64,000 bases of DNA from assembly GCA_039566865.1 (NCBI GenBank), contig CM076954.1, forward strand, positions 13,416,001 through 13,480,000, read 5' to 3'. The notes beneath the pieces are model-generated. The model was given only the letters and a program-made list of their open reading frames with translations, did no database searches and was not told the origin of the DNA. The position numbers and the translations under genes are program-made. Shown piece by piece: positions 35,684-47,440 of this stretch (position 1 is its first letter; every line of letters begins with the position of its first letter). The stretch comes from Aurelia coerulea. Its lineage: Eukaryota; Cnidaria; Scyphozoa; Semaeostomeae; Ulmaridae.

Positions 35684-37319
35684 GAGGCCCTATTAGGGGG
35701 GTAGACATTATTTCATATTTCATCATGAAAAATTGCCATTATTTCATATTTCAAATTTACCAAAACCAAATATTTCAAAATTATCAACTGTCGTGCTCCA
35801 TAATTAGAAATGACATTTACCAACCACTTCTTTTGATATCAAATTTAGAACTTGTTGATTGATATCATTGATATCATATTTGCCAATCGTTCAGTGGCAT
35901 AGCCACGACAAATTAGATGGGTGCATTTTATAATTAAGGGGTGTGGTAAGATTTTGAGGACACGCTCTAAGTTTTGGCTTAGAATACTTCTACTTATTCT
36001 GCTTATGCTAGCGCGCCTGTGTCCCACCCAGTATCACCTAGCTAGCCTGGTTCCAATTTTTTTAAGAATGACCATTTATCAGTTGTATAGCCTGGGTCGC
36101 CTAGGCTCATGCCAGAATCAAAGAGTAGAAACGCTATAGGCTAAACACATAGAAGAGAGAAGAAAGAATGTGCCCTAACGGAACACCCAGACGAAGCTTT
36201 TCGTTCAAGCTTTTGCTGCCGTTTTTAAAATGCAAGTGACGACAGCCTCGACGGCAGCTTTTCCTTTTACCTTTTTGTCTTGTTTGAATTCTCGTCAACT
36301 TCAATTCGTTTTAATACTCTGATCAAAGCTGTATAAAGAGAAACAATACTCATGCAATTTAAGGTGGAATTTACTGAACATATGAAACATGAAGAGAGAG
36401 CGAGGTAGAAAGCGGAACATTTTGAGAAACGCACTTTATCAAACGCACTTATGACAAAGCTGCATGCTTAAAAAGTAAAGCTGCATGCAAAAAAGCCAGC
36501 TACATGATAAAAAGCCAGGTGGTAGTAAGATGTTATACTACGATCCATTTGCGGTAGGTATGGAAGTGCGAGCGAAGCGAGCAGGAAATTTTTGGCATCC
36601 TTTGTTGACTTAAATCGTGCCAAAGCCAAGATGTCATTCATTAGTGCTAGAGTGGAATTTGTTTTTCCTTTTCGACATTCAAAAACAACGATGCTACAAG
36701 TGTTGGAGGGAGGAAAATACAGCTTGCCTCCCTTTTAAGTTTCTCATCAGATTTGGATGAATCATCAAATCATCAAAGCCCATCTTTTTTGGGTACGATT
36801 GGAGGGGGCAACTACTCCTTTTCCTCCTCTTCTCGCTACGCTAATGCCATTTTGATGTGGACGGACCTTTTGGCCTTTAGGTGATAGATGCAGCTGGTTA
36901 CTAGAATTGGCTTCACATACATTTGTGGCTGTTGATCCGCCATTCTATTTAACTTCCATGCCATTGGCTGGACTTCTCGCTTATTTGTAGGAAGGAAGGG
37001 GGGTCCACACGTAGAGGCTACTGGATGCAAAGAATCCTTTTATGCCCTGAATCAGACTCCTCCACAGAAATGATCATTCTGAACTGGGCATGCTTTGAAA
37101 TATTTGAACAGCTCAATACTCTCCGTTTTGAGTGGCTGCCTCCATAAAATGAACTTTTTTTATAAAAATCTAAAAAAATATCTATTCATTTCGTTATTTC
37201 ATATTTCATACTGGGAATCAACGTTATTTCATATTTCAAAACTAAAAAACCTCAATATTTATATTTTCCCCCCAAAAATCTCAATTATTTCATATTTCAA
37301 ATACCCCTTATAGGGCCTC
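35684..37319. mobile_element. 1.6-kb element with GAGGCCCTATTAGGGG ends
   Basis: GAGGCCCTATTAGGGG at the left is mirrored by CCCTTATAGGGCCTC at the right. The motif 'TTATTTCATATTTCA' recurs several times in both subterminal regions. No coding region was recognised inside. Confidence 0.7.
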
Positions 37320-38763
37320 GAAAATTAAAGCTGCATGAGACAAACTGTAAGATTTTCCTACATTCGTGTTAAAAGCAGTCTGCCATGCATTTGATTGGGT
37401 GACAAGGACAATACAAAGAATAGGAGAATTGAATTCTAATTGAATTGAATTCAATTGAATCCTACTGACTTTCTACCACCTTAGAAAGTGATAACGGTCA
37501 GCCTTCCTTTATTCCAAATGCACAGATTCACAAAGAAATCCGTTGTGTTAAGCTCTAACTTCGTTGTGACCAATCAGATACGTGACAGACTGCCTTTAAA
37601 TCGCGTTCATTTTCTTTTAGAGTTGATTCTATGCACAGGGGCGCAAATGCAAATTTTTTTGAGGGGGGTGTGAGCTCAAAGGACCGAGTTTCTTCCACGT
37701 GGGACCGATTTTTGCGAAATAAATGTTGTTGCAAATGTATGAAAAATAAAGTTTTCCTATCTGCCACAATTTACCGAAAATACAACTATAACAGACAGTG
37801 TTTTCCCAACGATTGAAACAGAATTAAACAAACAGTTTTCGACATCAATTTGTCTCTGACTAGCATCTTAACCATCTTCCCTTAATGATCCAGTCAAAGC
37901 TTCACAGAATAGGCATGTTTTTAGGCATGCACGCTTGCTCATATGGAATCAATAAGTGGTGTGGCCAGGGTAAATTAAGAGGGAGGCAGTGAAATGCATA
38001 GGCCTAGGGGTCAGGAAATTTTTTGGGGCCACACCCTTTACTTTGGCGTAAAATGCATCTCCCAATATCATGCTTGCCATTAGCAGCGAGGAAACCTTGA
38101 TAGTTTTGTGACAGTTATCCTGTGAGTTATCCTATAAATCAGAGCACGAAGGAAATTTTTGAAGAAACATCCTTTACTTTGGCTTAGAATGCATCTCCCA
38201 ATGTCATGCTTGCTATTAGCAGCGAGGAGACCTTGATAGTTCTGTGATAGTTATCCTGTGAGCTATTCTATAAATCGGAGCACGAAGAAAATTTTTGAAG
38301 AAGCATCCCTTAGGGAGTTGTCATTTTTAATGCTGGGTGCACGGGTGGAAGAATTTTGGGCACATATGGAAGAATTTTCTTACCCCATTCACTAAATTCA
38401 ATAATATTTGAAACCCCATTTCGAAGTACTGAGCAAATTTCATACCCCAATAATAGTGCTACTCATGTCATTCATCCATATACATTGTGGTAATGAAGGA
38501 AGAATTGATCGAGGGAGACTTTGCAATATTATTCCAAAGCTCCATATAAGAGGATTTAGAAATTTGAAGAAAAGGGTGTTTTGTTGGACCAAGAGCTTGA
38601 AAGTGCCTAATAATGTAACCCAGAGAAAACTGGAAACTGGAGACTGGTCGAGGAATCAAAGAACACTTGCCAATATGATTTCAAATAACTTTTGCATGCA
38701 CACACCACACAGTAGAAAAATTTAACATTTTGCAACTAATATATAATTATATCTATGATGGGG

Positions 38764-39116
38764 CCCGGGGGGGGTACTTCATTGTTAAGTTGTACTGGAC
38801 GTGCCGCTCATATGGATGGGTTTTTTCATCCGAAATTCTCTACATATGGGTCTTTTTTTAACCACAATTCTGGTAGATGGGTAGTTCTTTGAGAATTTTC
38901 TAATCAATCGGCCCCATAATGATAATCCACGCAAAAAAACTGAAATTTTCCTTTGTTTCAAATCGACAAATTCATATACATGGGTCAAAAATTTCCTGAT
39001 ATTCATGCAAATGGGCTGGAAATGTTTGAATATTCTGTCATACGAATGGGTCCTTTTCTCAAAGTCCAGATTCAGGTCGAATCATGTTGACAATGAAGTA
39101 CCCCCCCCCCCCCGGG
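38764..39116. mobile_element. Poly-G-ended MITE with 8-bp target duplication
   Basis: CCCGGGGGGGGTACTTCATTG is mirrored by CAATGAAGTAC plus a C-run and GGG. TGATGGGG flanks both sides exactly (38756-38763, 39117-39124). Nested in the hAT element. Confidence 0.9.
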
Positions 39117-39336
39117 TGATGGGGATGTCTTCAAAACTTTGATACCCCATCATGAATTAGCAAAAATAATTAGATAACCCATTAAAACTTGGCTAGAGAA
39201 TTTAATACCCCTCCAAAAATTCTTCCACCCCTGTACCCAGCATTAAATATGACAACTCCCTTACTTTCGCTTAAAATGCATCTCCCAATATCACGCTTGC
39301 CTTTAGCAGCGAGTAAACCTTGATAGTTTTGTGATA

Positions 39337-39937
39337 CCGGGTGCGCCAAAATAAACTATGCACGTTTGGCAGGCCACAATATTTTGAGCACTGGACCGAT
39401 TTTGAAGATTTATGACTTAATATTTAGCAGAGAGCCTGAATTAGATTCTAGGACTTTTTGCAAATTTTTCCGTTTTCAGTTTTTAGAGCGAGAAGCGAGT
39501 TTCTTAAATGTTCGTTTTCGAAAATATTGAAAACGATGAAAGAACGTCGATCAAATCTTAAAAGATCCAACATGAATAAACAAAGAGAAAACGTTTTCAG
39601 GGGGATTTGGGGGTTCAGTATGAACTCTCGTACAGCAGATTACAATTGGTCGATTTTTAGATCGCAAATCACCACGAAAAAGTTCTCTCTTTGTCCATTC
39701 AAGTCGATTCTTTAGAAAATTTGATCGATGCTTTTTGATCGTCTTCAGTGTTTTCGAAAACAAAATCTTAGGAAACTCGCTTCTAGCTCTAAAAGCTGAA
39801 AAAGAAAAAATTTGCAAAAAACCCGGTATCCAATTCTGGCTTTCTGCTAACGAATGAGTCATAAATCTTCAAAATCGGTCCAGTGTACGATATATTGTGG
39901 CCTGCCAAACGTGCATAGTTTATTTTGGCGCACCCGG
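39337..39937. mobile_element. TA-type MITE with a visible empty site
   Basis: CCGGGTGCGCCAAAATAAAC is mirrored by GTTTATTTTGGCGCACCCGG, flanked by TA. The interrupted host repeat reads gtga-TA / TA-gttatcc, and the unoccupied copy near 38245 reads gtgatagttatcc, which confirms the insertion point and TA duplication. Confidence 0.95.
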
Positions 39938-40343
39938 TAGTTATCCTAAAAATCGGAGCATGAAGAAAATGCATCTCCCAATATCATGCTTACAATTAGC
40001 AACAAGGGAACTTTGATAGTTTTGTGACAGTTATCCCATAGATTGGAGCACGAAGAAAATTTTTTGAAGAAACATCCTCTACTTTGGCTCAGAAGGCATC
40101 CCTTACCTGAACCCAGCCATTCTCTGACAGCTAACACAGAAATCTTTGCATTTCGAGTATTGACGTCCTGAAAAATTCAGGTTCAAGTTCAGAGCCAGAT
40201 CGGGACCGATTTTATCGCGATTGGGACCGAGTTTTGAAATTATTGGGGGGTGTCACACCCCCCACACCCCCCTCATTTGCACCCCTGTCTATGCACCTTG
40301 ATTAAGTAAAGCATCCTTTAAAATGACGTTAAACTCTGTCTCA

Positions 40344-40754
40344 AATCCACCTTTTCAAGGTAAGAGGCGCGAAAGCGGAAGTATTTTGTTGTTTGAGATT
40401 TTGCAGGTTTGAGACTAAAATCGTATTGTGCGTACAAAGTTTAGTCTTGAGTCAAATTTTCACATTCATACCTGTCTTTATTTAGAAATTATGATGATAT
40501 AAAGAATATCAATTCATAAGGGCTTTGACCGTGGAAATGGAAAAATTTGTCCAAACTTTGATTTCACGGTCAAAGCCCTTATGATTTTATATTCTTAGAA
40601 TTGTCATAATTTTGAAATGAAGACATATATGAATGTGAAAATTTGCTACATTGCTAAATTTTGAACGCAGAACAAGATTTTAGCCTCAAAAATGCAATAT
40701 CTCAAATATAAAAAAACTTCCGCTTTCGCGCCTCTTACCTTGAAAAGGTGGATT
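40344..40754. mobile_element. Fold-back MITE, 411 bp
   Basis: AATCCACCTTTTCAAGGTAA is mirrored by TTACCTTGAAAAGGTGGATT and pairing continues to the centre, where CATAAGGGCTTTGACCGTG faces its complement across about 30 bases. The transcript of the whole element would form one long hairpin. Confidence 0.92.
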
Positions 40755-42065
40755 AGATTTCAATTGGCATTTCTCCAATTCTAAACAAAGTATACTTTGA
40801 GGATTCAGCATTCGTGTTTTATATTGACGCCAAAATTCTCAAAATGGTAGCTTGGGTAGATTTAGAAAGACTGCTGAACTGTTTGCTGCAAAAGGCAGAA
40901 GGCTTTGCAGACTTTGGAACGATTCTTATTTTCATTAGCAAGCCCTGGTTGTGAATCTGAACCTCTCGTTTCAAGATTTCTATGTCTGCTGATAGGGGAA
41001 GATATTTCCGTCTCTGTGAAGCCTACTGTTTCGGAATTTGGTAGGTATGGAATTAGAATTACCAAACAAACACAGACTAGTTCGTCAATTCGTCAATGCA
41101 ACAACATACTGATCAAAACAGTTCGTCGAGGTCAAAAGTCCTACTCAAGTCTCGCATGACAGAGCCGAAACTGCGTAAAATGACGTCAACGCGCCCTTTT
41201 ATTCAGGGAAGTGATTGAATATACAAGTTCTTTGAAATGACAAACCACAAGTTTAGACTCTAAGTAGGAAAAAATAAAGTGTCGCCTAACTACAAGAAGC
41301 GTTGAAGGAAGTTGGGAGGGGGCTTGAAAATTGAGAATCTTCCACCATACTCGCACATTTTCCGAATATTGGCGAATTTCTTTGCTTTCTCTCTCTGACC
41401 TTCTGCTGAAAATCAAAGTTTTTTAATGAATGGCAGTTTCTGCTTTATACATTAATGAATACAGTAAAAATCCGCATATAAGAATGTGGGGGTCGTAGGG
41501 AGTACCAAGAACCTTAAAACCGCCTCTATGTTTAGCTAAACCATCACAACATCTTTCCGTGCTTTCATATGTCACCTCGGTTCCATGCTGTAGACGACTG
41601 CTTCGCTATCATTTGTTGTGACTCAAAAGAGGGAAAGCTAATTCGAATGCCGATGGAAACAGGAGCGGCGCCAGCCTTGAAAAAGTGGGGTGGACAAGAG
41701 ATAGAATTGATTGCCAGAAGGAATACCTAATGTTTTTGATATCGTTTTGCTTAGGAATAAAAACCGACCTGAAGAAAGTGGGGTGGACATGTCTACCCCA
41801 GTGGCGCCGCCCCTGGCTGGAAACGGTGAAAATTAGTATAATCTTTCCCAAAATCATATCATATTGAACAACTATTCGTAGCTTATCTTAAATTTTATGA
41901 TAATTTGACTTCTCGAATCATTGAATGAAGAAAAATGCAAACTGTTGAGAAAGGAAGGAACCGCAAAACCGTTATTTTCAAGGACAAAAACCGAAAACCG
42001 TTTCAGAAAGGGCTAGGAACTAGGAACTGCAAACCGTCAGCCCTCACGACCCTCACAAGAACCGG
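40755..42065. other. No gene seen
   Basis: A short inverted pair around GGTGGACA / TGTCTACCCC with 'ggcgcc' occurs at 41660-41820, possibly a small decayed element. Nothing else is supportable. Confidence 0.4.
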
Positions 42066-42388
42066 TATTTTTTCAAACCAAGATGTTTTGGTTCTGATGT
42101 AACGGACAATATTCATGAACTCAGGCTTCAGGTCCTTGAATTTTGTCAAGGAGTTTTCCAAAGATGCTTCGTTATTTTCTGTCTTTGAAATATCTTTTTT
42201 GTAATCACAGTATCTGATAAAGGATAGAAAACTATCACTGTAGTAACTTGTATGTACCAATCTAATCAGTTTTAGATAGAGAAAGAAATTGGTTACAAGA
42301 TGGGTTAGTATGTAGCCAGAAGTCTGGGCTTGAAAAAGATGAAACTTTACAAAAAAAAGAGAAAATAGGAGGAAAAACAGGAGATGAT

Positions 42389-44026
42389 ATGAATCAGATA
42401 ATAAATGAACAAACTGGATATAAATTAAATCAGAGAATGGATGATATGGAGAAAAAGCTGTCCTATGCCATAAACATGATAAATAAGAAAGAAAATGAAG
42501 AAAATAATGTAGAAAAAAAGGTAGGGTATCATGGTTTGTTAGCCAGGATATACGTTCTAGAAAATGAAAAAAGGGACCTTTCATTGGAGAACGTGGCCCT
42601 TAAAAATAAACTTTCAGATTTAAAAAAATTAGCCGATGTTGGAAATTTTCATATTCCAAAAGAAAAAAAATCTAATCCAAATATTGGTTTTGGTGAGTTA
42701 AGACACGCTAGGCCCAATGTTGTTGATAAAAAAGCAGCAGGGATGACCAGGGATTTGCTGGAGACAAATGACATTCCCTTATGGGGAGTATCAACAAAGG
42801 CTCCACGAAGCTTCCAGCAAATGCCATCTCAAGAGACAAAAAGTAAGATCCCAGACAGCGAATACACTTTTGGAAATCGTCGACGTGCGACCACTTACAA
42901 CGATAGCGAGACGGAGATATCTAAAGATTCACAATGGGAAGTACCAACAACAAGAAAAGCTGCACGAAGCTTCCAACCAAAGGCATCCCAAGTGGCAACA
43001 AGAAATAGATACCAAGTCTTAGAAAATGAGGACATTGCCAGCAATCATCGTGGGAATACACAAAATGAGTTAAACAAATTCCAGACAGAGGAATCAAAAG
43101 TGGCAGATAGACCAATAGCAAGAGGGGCCAATCCAGAATCGATGACAATCCCAGGACGGTACAAAAAAAGTAGAGAAGAAGAGACTTTTGTAGCTGATTC
43201 AAATAACGAGCGCAGATTTGTAGCCACAGAAAGAAACATAATGCCTGGGATCTACGACTACAATGAAGTGGTAAAGATGCGACCAAATCAATCAAGGATC
43301 AATCAATACAATCCCTTTGCCGAAACCACGCCTTGGGGAACTGTAGGAATGGAAAGAAACGTAGTCCCTGGTGAAAATTCGTATTCAGAGGCCGTGAGAA
43401 AGCATAGCAATGAAAATAACGAAGCCCATCACGCTCAAGCTAGATCAACATCACGGGAAAACAAACCGAGCACTCAGCTTCAGCTAAATGCGGGATCGTT
43501 TCAGCGGCCAAACAGGAAAAGACCAGTGATAAGCTTGGTTGGAGATTCGATAATAAAAGGAATTCGAAAGAATGAAATTAATCAACACGTGAAATATATG
43601 TCAATTTTTGTAAAGACTTTCCCAGGTGCAACCACGGATGACATGGAGTCATACATAGTTCCGACTCTGAAAAGAGAACCTGATGCTTTGATAATACATT
43701 GCGGCACGAACGATTTGAGAAAAGATGACCCAGAGACAATCGCGAAAAAGATCACTGAAATCGCCGTGAAATCAAAGAGAATAGTTCAAAATGTGGCCGT
43801 GTCCAGTATCTTAGCACGTGGCGACTCTGATCTTATGGAAGGGAAGAGACTCCAGGTAAATTCACTTTTAGCCAAATCACTTGCAGAAAATAAAATACAC
43901 TTCATTCGACACGAAAATGTTGATCAAGATTGGCGTTATTTACTATACGAAGATGGTATTCATCTCAACAATGACGGTACAAATGTTTTAGGACAAGATT
44001 TTGTCAATTATATCAACACTATCTGA
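42389..44026 (+). CDS. LINE ORF1: coiled coil plus SGNH esterase
   Basis: 545 aa. Residues 1-90 are Lys/Glu/Leu-rich with coiled-coil character, suited to multimerisation. The middle is polar and repetitive, with two copies of a W(G/E)V(S/P)T..K(A)..R SFQ-like segment. The C-terminal 170 residues are an SGNH/GDSL-type hydrolase: VGDSI near 384 (nucleophile Ser), a Gly block (FPGATTDDM), GTND near 439 and DGIHL near 521 (Asp/His). Esterase-type ORF1 proteins are known from CR1-like LINEs. The protein should bind the LINE RNA and form particles; the esterase role is unclear. It ends in TGA, followed at once, in the same frame, by ORF2. Confidence 0.9.
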   Translation: MNQIINEQTGYKLNQRMDDMEKKLSYAINMINKKENEENNVEKKVGYHGLLARIYVLENEKRDLSLENVALKNKLSDLKKLADVGNFHIPKEKKSNPNIGFGELRHARPNVVDKKAAGMTRDLLETNDIPLWGVSTKAPRSFQQMPSQETKSKIPDSEYTFGNRRRATTYNDSETEISKDSQWEVPTTRKAARSFQPKASQVATRNRYQVLENEDIASNHRGNTQNELNKFQTEESKVADRPIARGANPESMTIPGRYKKSREEETFVADSNNERRFVATERNIMPGIYDYNEVVKMRPNQSRINQYNPFAETTPWGTVGMERNVVPGENSYSEAVRKHSNENNEAHHAQARSTSRENKPSTQLQLNAGSFQRPNRKRPVISLVGDSIIKGIRKNEINQHVKYMSIFVKTFPGATTDDMESYIVPTLKREPDALIIHCGTNDLRKDDPETIAKKITEIAVKSKRIVQNVAVSSILARGDSDLMEGKRLQVNSLLAKSLAENKIHFIRHENVDQDWRYLLYEDGIHLNNDGTNVLGQDFVNYINTI

Positions 44027-47000
44027 CTGAATGAACTAACTTCTAACCTTGTAAATAGCATTAACATTTCGTCGATTTCATTTAGAGAAAGCCATACATT
44101 AACATGCCCACCAGACCTTGGTAGTTCACCAGACTCCTTAGAAAAGAGCAAACATGATGAAGTTCCCAGCATAGGGTCACCTGAACAACTCTATTCGCCT
44201 TCTTCTCCCTCTAATCTTACCATATGTTCCTCAAATACGCCTAGTGAATCTGAACTTTCTTCTTCCGTATCTTCGATCAGATCCACGAAACCGAATAATT
44301 CGAGTGACATTGAGGAGTTTTTTAATCTAAGAACAAAACATCCGAACAATCCTTTAATTGGATTCTTAAATATAAATAGTATTCGAAACAAAATAACTGA
44401 TTTGAGACTGGTGATGGAAAGATGCTTGCCTGATATTTTGGTAATAGAAGAAACTAAACTAATTTCAGATTTCAAAACTGAGACCTTTCTTATAAATAAC
44501 TATCAAAGACCGATTCGTCGTGATAGGAATGAATTTGGTGGGGGTTTGATGCAATTTATTAGGAAAGGGGTTGTCTGCAATAGAGTTTCTAAATTTGAGA
44601 GTCCTTCGATCGAGATCATCTGTTCTGATTTGATGGTTTGCAAAAAGAGATGGGCTATTTTTAGCATTTACCGACCTCCAGATGCTGCCAACTTAGATCT
44701 ATTTTTCAGAGAACTGTCTTCTTCATTAAACTTGGCCTTGGACAAATACGATAATGTTATGATTATGGGCGATATAAATATTGACACTCATGATATTCAG
44801 CATCCCGGATATAATAAGTTAAATTCCTTCATTGACGTGTTTGGACTATCAAATTTAGTAAAGGCTAAGACATGTTTCACAAAAGGTCATAGTTCGTCGA
44901 TTGACGTCATGCTCACGAATAAACCCAGATGTTTTCAAAATACTACTGTTTTTGAAACTGGTCTAAGCGACTTTCATGGTCTTGTCTCAACTTTAATGAA
45001 AACACACATACCCCGTCTCAAACCTAAGATGATTAAATATCGTTCCTATAAAAAATTTGACCCTGTAAAGTTTCTTCAAGATGTAAAGAATACTGACTTT
45101 AAAGTAGATTCAAATGATGCAGATTTGTCTTATAGGAATCTTTCATCTGCTTTCCGAAAATTGGTAGATAAACATGCTCCTTTAAAAACTAAAATTCAGA
45201 GGGGAAATACTGCTCCTTTTATGAATCAGCAATTACAGAAAGCAATTTATACAAGATCGAGGCTCAAAAAAAGACTAAATAAAAATCCTACCACAGAAAA
45301 TAGAACTAATTTCAAAAAGCAACGAAATAAATGTGTCTCCATAAGAAAGAAGGCAATGAAAAACCACTTTAAAGAAGCAACTAAACATGGAACTATGTCT
45401 AATAAAGAATTCTGGGATCTTGTTAAACCATTTCTTTCAAATAAAGGAGGACTTACAAGTAGCGATATTTCTCTTGTGAAAAATGATACCGTTATAACTG
45501 ATGACCAGGAATTGACAGAGATTTTCAATGATCACTATGTAAATATAGTAGAAAAATCCAGCGGTAAGAAGCCCATCAGCCTTGCTAAAGATACTGGAAT
45601 TTCTGACGACCGCCAAGTTGTTCGCTTGATTCTTGATAAGTATAAAAACCACCCTAGTGTCCTAGCTGTTATTCAAAACCCAGAGCAAGTGTTAGACACT
45701 TTCACCTTTCATGAGATAGACAATCAAGTAGTTGCAAAACTATTGAAATCATTGGATGGCAGAAAATCTACTGGTGAAGACCAAATACCCCCGAAGTTAG
45801 TATCTCTCGCAGCTAACGAGCTTACAAACACTTTAACCACGGCAATAAACAGTAGCATTCGAAATTCTAGTTTCCCAAACGATGCAAAAAAGGCAGCGGT
45901 CTGCCCTTTGGATAAGGGGGAACCAAATCGCACAGTAGAAAGGAATTTTCGCCCAGTTAGTGTTCTCAATACCTTTTCAAAGATATATGAAAAAGTTCTA
46001 AAACATCAACTGATTGGACATTTAGATAGCACGCTTTCTATCTTTATTGCGGCATACAGACGAACATATGGAACTCAACACGTCTTGATACGTCTCATAG
46101 AAGATTGGAGGGCTAACCTCGACAACGACTATCTCGTAGGAGCAATCCTAATGGATCTTTCAAAAGCCTTCGACTGTATTCCGCATGACTTACTTATTGC
46201 CAAATTACATGCATATGGATTTGACGAAGATGCACTAGTCCTTACCTATTCTTACCTCAAAAGACGAAAACAATGTGTTAGGATAAATAATACGTATAGT
46301 TCTTTTCAAGAGGTTATATCTGGTGTACCCCAAGGCTCTGTGCTGGGACCAATCCTTTTCAACTTTTACATCAATGACTTATTTTACTTTATAAAACAGG
46401 CAACGCTTTATAATTACGCTGATGATAATACACTCACTTATTTTTCTAAAAGCATGCCCGATCTTGTAAATATTTTAGAAAAAGAAACAGGAGTTGCCTT
46501 GTCCTGGTTGGAACAAAATGAAATGATTGCTAACCCTGAAAAATTCCATGCTATATTGCTCAGAAAAAACCGGACAAATACTAGTGGAGAACAAATTAAC
46601 ATTAACGGCAAAATAATCAAATCTGAGGAGACTGTGAAACTTTTAGGCGTTACGCTGGATTATAAACTTGATTTCGACCCACATATTTCGAATCTTTGCA
46701 AAAAAGCTGCAGCACAATTAAATGTTCTTAAAAGATTAAAGTCGTTCATTGGCTGTAAAGAAAAAACGATTCTTGTTCAGAGCTTTGTATATTCTAATTT
46801 TGATTACTGTCCCTTGGTCTGGTATTTTTCATCTTCCAAATCATTACAGAAAATTGAAAAGTTACAAGAACGCGCTCTAAGATTTCTCTATAATGATCAT
46901 ACCAGTTCGTATAACGATTTGCTTTCGAAGTCAGATAAATGCACAATGCTCATTGCTCGCCAAAGAGTCCTGTGCATAGAAATATTCAAAACAGTGAAAC

Positions 47001-47272
47001 AGTTGAACCCACAGTTCATGCAAAACGTTTTTAAATTACGGTCATCAAATTATTCATTAAGAAATCCAAATAACTTAGCCCATGTTAGGCCTAATCAAAC
47101 AACATTTGGGTCCAACAGTCTGATGTCTATTGGGCCACAGATTTGGAATGGCCTACCAAACGAGCTGAAAGCAGCAGAAAACTTGAAAACTTTTAAAAAT
47201 CTGATAAAACGATGGGACGGACCCTCCTGTAAATGCAGTGCTTGTCATTGCCTGCCTAGTGTTACAAATTAG
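44027..47272 (+). CDS. LINE ORF2: APE endonuclease and reverse transcriptase
   Basis: The frame is open for 1081 codons from just after the ORF1 stop. About 110 codons of Ser-rich linker precede the endonuclease, which starts near 44354 (FLNINSIRNK) and contains all APE motifs: VIEETKL, MGDINID, SSIDVML and LSDFHG. The reverse transcriptase has RPVSVLNTFSKIYE, MDLSKAFDCIPH, GVPQGSVLGPILF and YADDNTL (about 46410). A CKCSAC Cys cluster lies at the C terminus. No RNase H was seen. The first in-frame ATG (44414) is already inside the endonuclease, so an ATG start would destroy the domain; stop readthrough or another non-standard start is likely. It nicks the target and reverse-transcribes the LINE RNA. 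Confidence 0.92.
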   Translation: MNELTSNLVNSINISSISFRESHTLTCPPDLGSSPDSLEKSKHDEVPSIGSPEQLYSPSSPSNLTICSSNTPSESELSSSVSSIRSTKPNNSSDIEEFFNLRTKHPNNPLIGFLNINSIRNKITDLRLVMERCLPDILVIEETKLISDFKTETFLINNYQRPIRRDRNEFGGGLMQFIRKGVVCNRVSKFESPSIEIICSDLMVCKKRWAIFSIYRPPDAANLDLFFRELSSSLNLALDKYDNVMIMGDINIDTHDIQHPGYNKLNSFIDVFGLSNLVKAKTCFTKGHSSSIDVMLTNKPRCFQNTTVFETGLSDFHGLVSTLMKTHIPRLKPKMIKYRSYKKFDPVKFLQDVKNTDFKVDSNDADLSYRNLSSAFRKLVDKHAPLKTKIQRGNTAPFMNQQLQKAIYTRSRLKKRLNKNPTTENRTNFKKQRNKCVSIRKKAMKNHFKEATKHGTMSNKEFWDLVKPFLSNKGGLTSSDISLVKNDTVITDDQELTEIFNDHYVNIVEKSSGKKPISLAKDTGISDDRQVVRLILDKYKNHPSVLAVIQNPEQVLDTFTFHEIDNQVVAKLLKSLDGRKSTGEDQIPPKLVSLAANELTNTLTTAINSSIRNSSFPNDAKKAAVCPLDKGEPNRTVERNFRPVSVLNTFSKIYEKVLKHQLIGHLDSTLSIFIAAYRRTYGTQHVLIRLIEDWRANLDNDYLVGAILMDLSKAFDCIPHDLLIAKLHAYGFDEDALVLTYSYLKRRKQCVRINNTYSSFQEVISGVPQGSVLGPILFNFYINDLFYFIKQATLYNYADDNTLTYFSKSMPDLVNILEKETGVALSWLEQNEMIANPEKFHAILLRKNRTNTSGEQININGKIIKSEETVKLLGVTLDYKLDFDPHISNLCKKAAAQLNVLKRLKSFIGCKEKTILVQSFVYSNFDYCPLVWYFSSSKSLQKIEKLQERALRFLYNDHTSSYNDLLSKSDKCTMLIARQRVLCIEIFKTVKQLNPQFMQNVFKLRSSNYSLRNPNNLAHVRPNQTTFGSNSLMSIGPQIWNGLPNELKAAENLKTFKNLIKRWDGPSCKCSACHCLPSVTN

Positions 47273-47440
47273 TGCCTGTTAGTGCAATTTAATTTTATGA
47301 TTTATAAAACAAAAACAAATTTAATTTACTTCCTATAGTTATATTCGATTTTGATTAGTTAACTTTGTATATATGTATATATGTGTATATATTGTTAGCT
47401 ATAGTAGTTAATCGAATCAAAATAAATTTACAAACAAAAC

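Larger units (their letters stand above)
38025..40110. repeat. ~130-bp interspersed repeat inside the hAT element
   Basis: Units with 'aatgcatctcccaatatcatgc...ttgatagttttgtgacagttatcc' begin near 38036, 38165, 39265, 39965 and 40080. The same unit occurs in reverse complement at 56595-56920 inside a second hAT element. Confidence 0.85.
37636..40287. mobile_element. hAT-type non-autonomous element, 8-bp duplication
   Basis: CAGGGGCGCAAATGCAAAT and CATTTGCACCCCTG are inverted ends, and TCTATGCA flanks both sides exactly (37628-37635, 40288-40295). The interior is a subterminal repeat array plus two younger MITEs. No transposase remains. Confidence 0.93.
42066..47440 (+). mobile_element. CR1/L2-like LINE, near full length
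   Basis: Two ORFs (esterase-type ORF1, endonuclease-reverse transcriptase ORF2) are followed by an AT-rich 3' UTR with a TATATG microsatellite (47363-47390), an AATAAA at about 47421 and a short AAAC-rich tail. The 5' boundary is a guess; no target duplication was found. Both frames are open, so it may be young. Confidence 0.85.

Noticed and set aside
42003..42584. 193-codon minus-strand open frame rich in Phe/Leu/Ser
   Set aside because: It is antisense to the LINE 5' UTR and the Lys/Glu-rich coiled coil of ORF1, which explains its hydrophobic composition.
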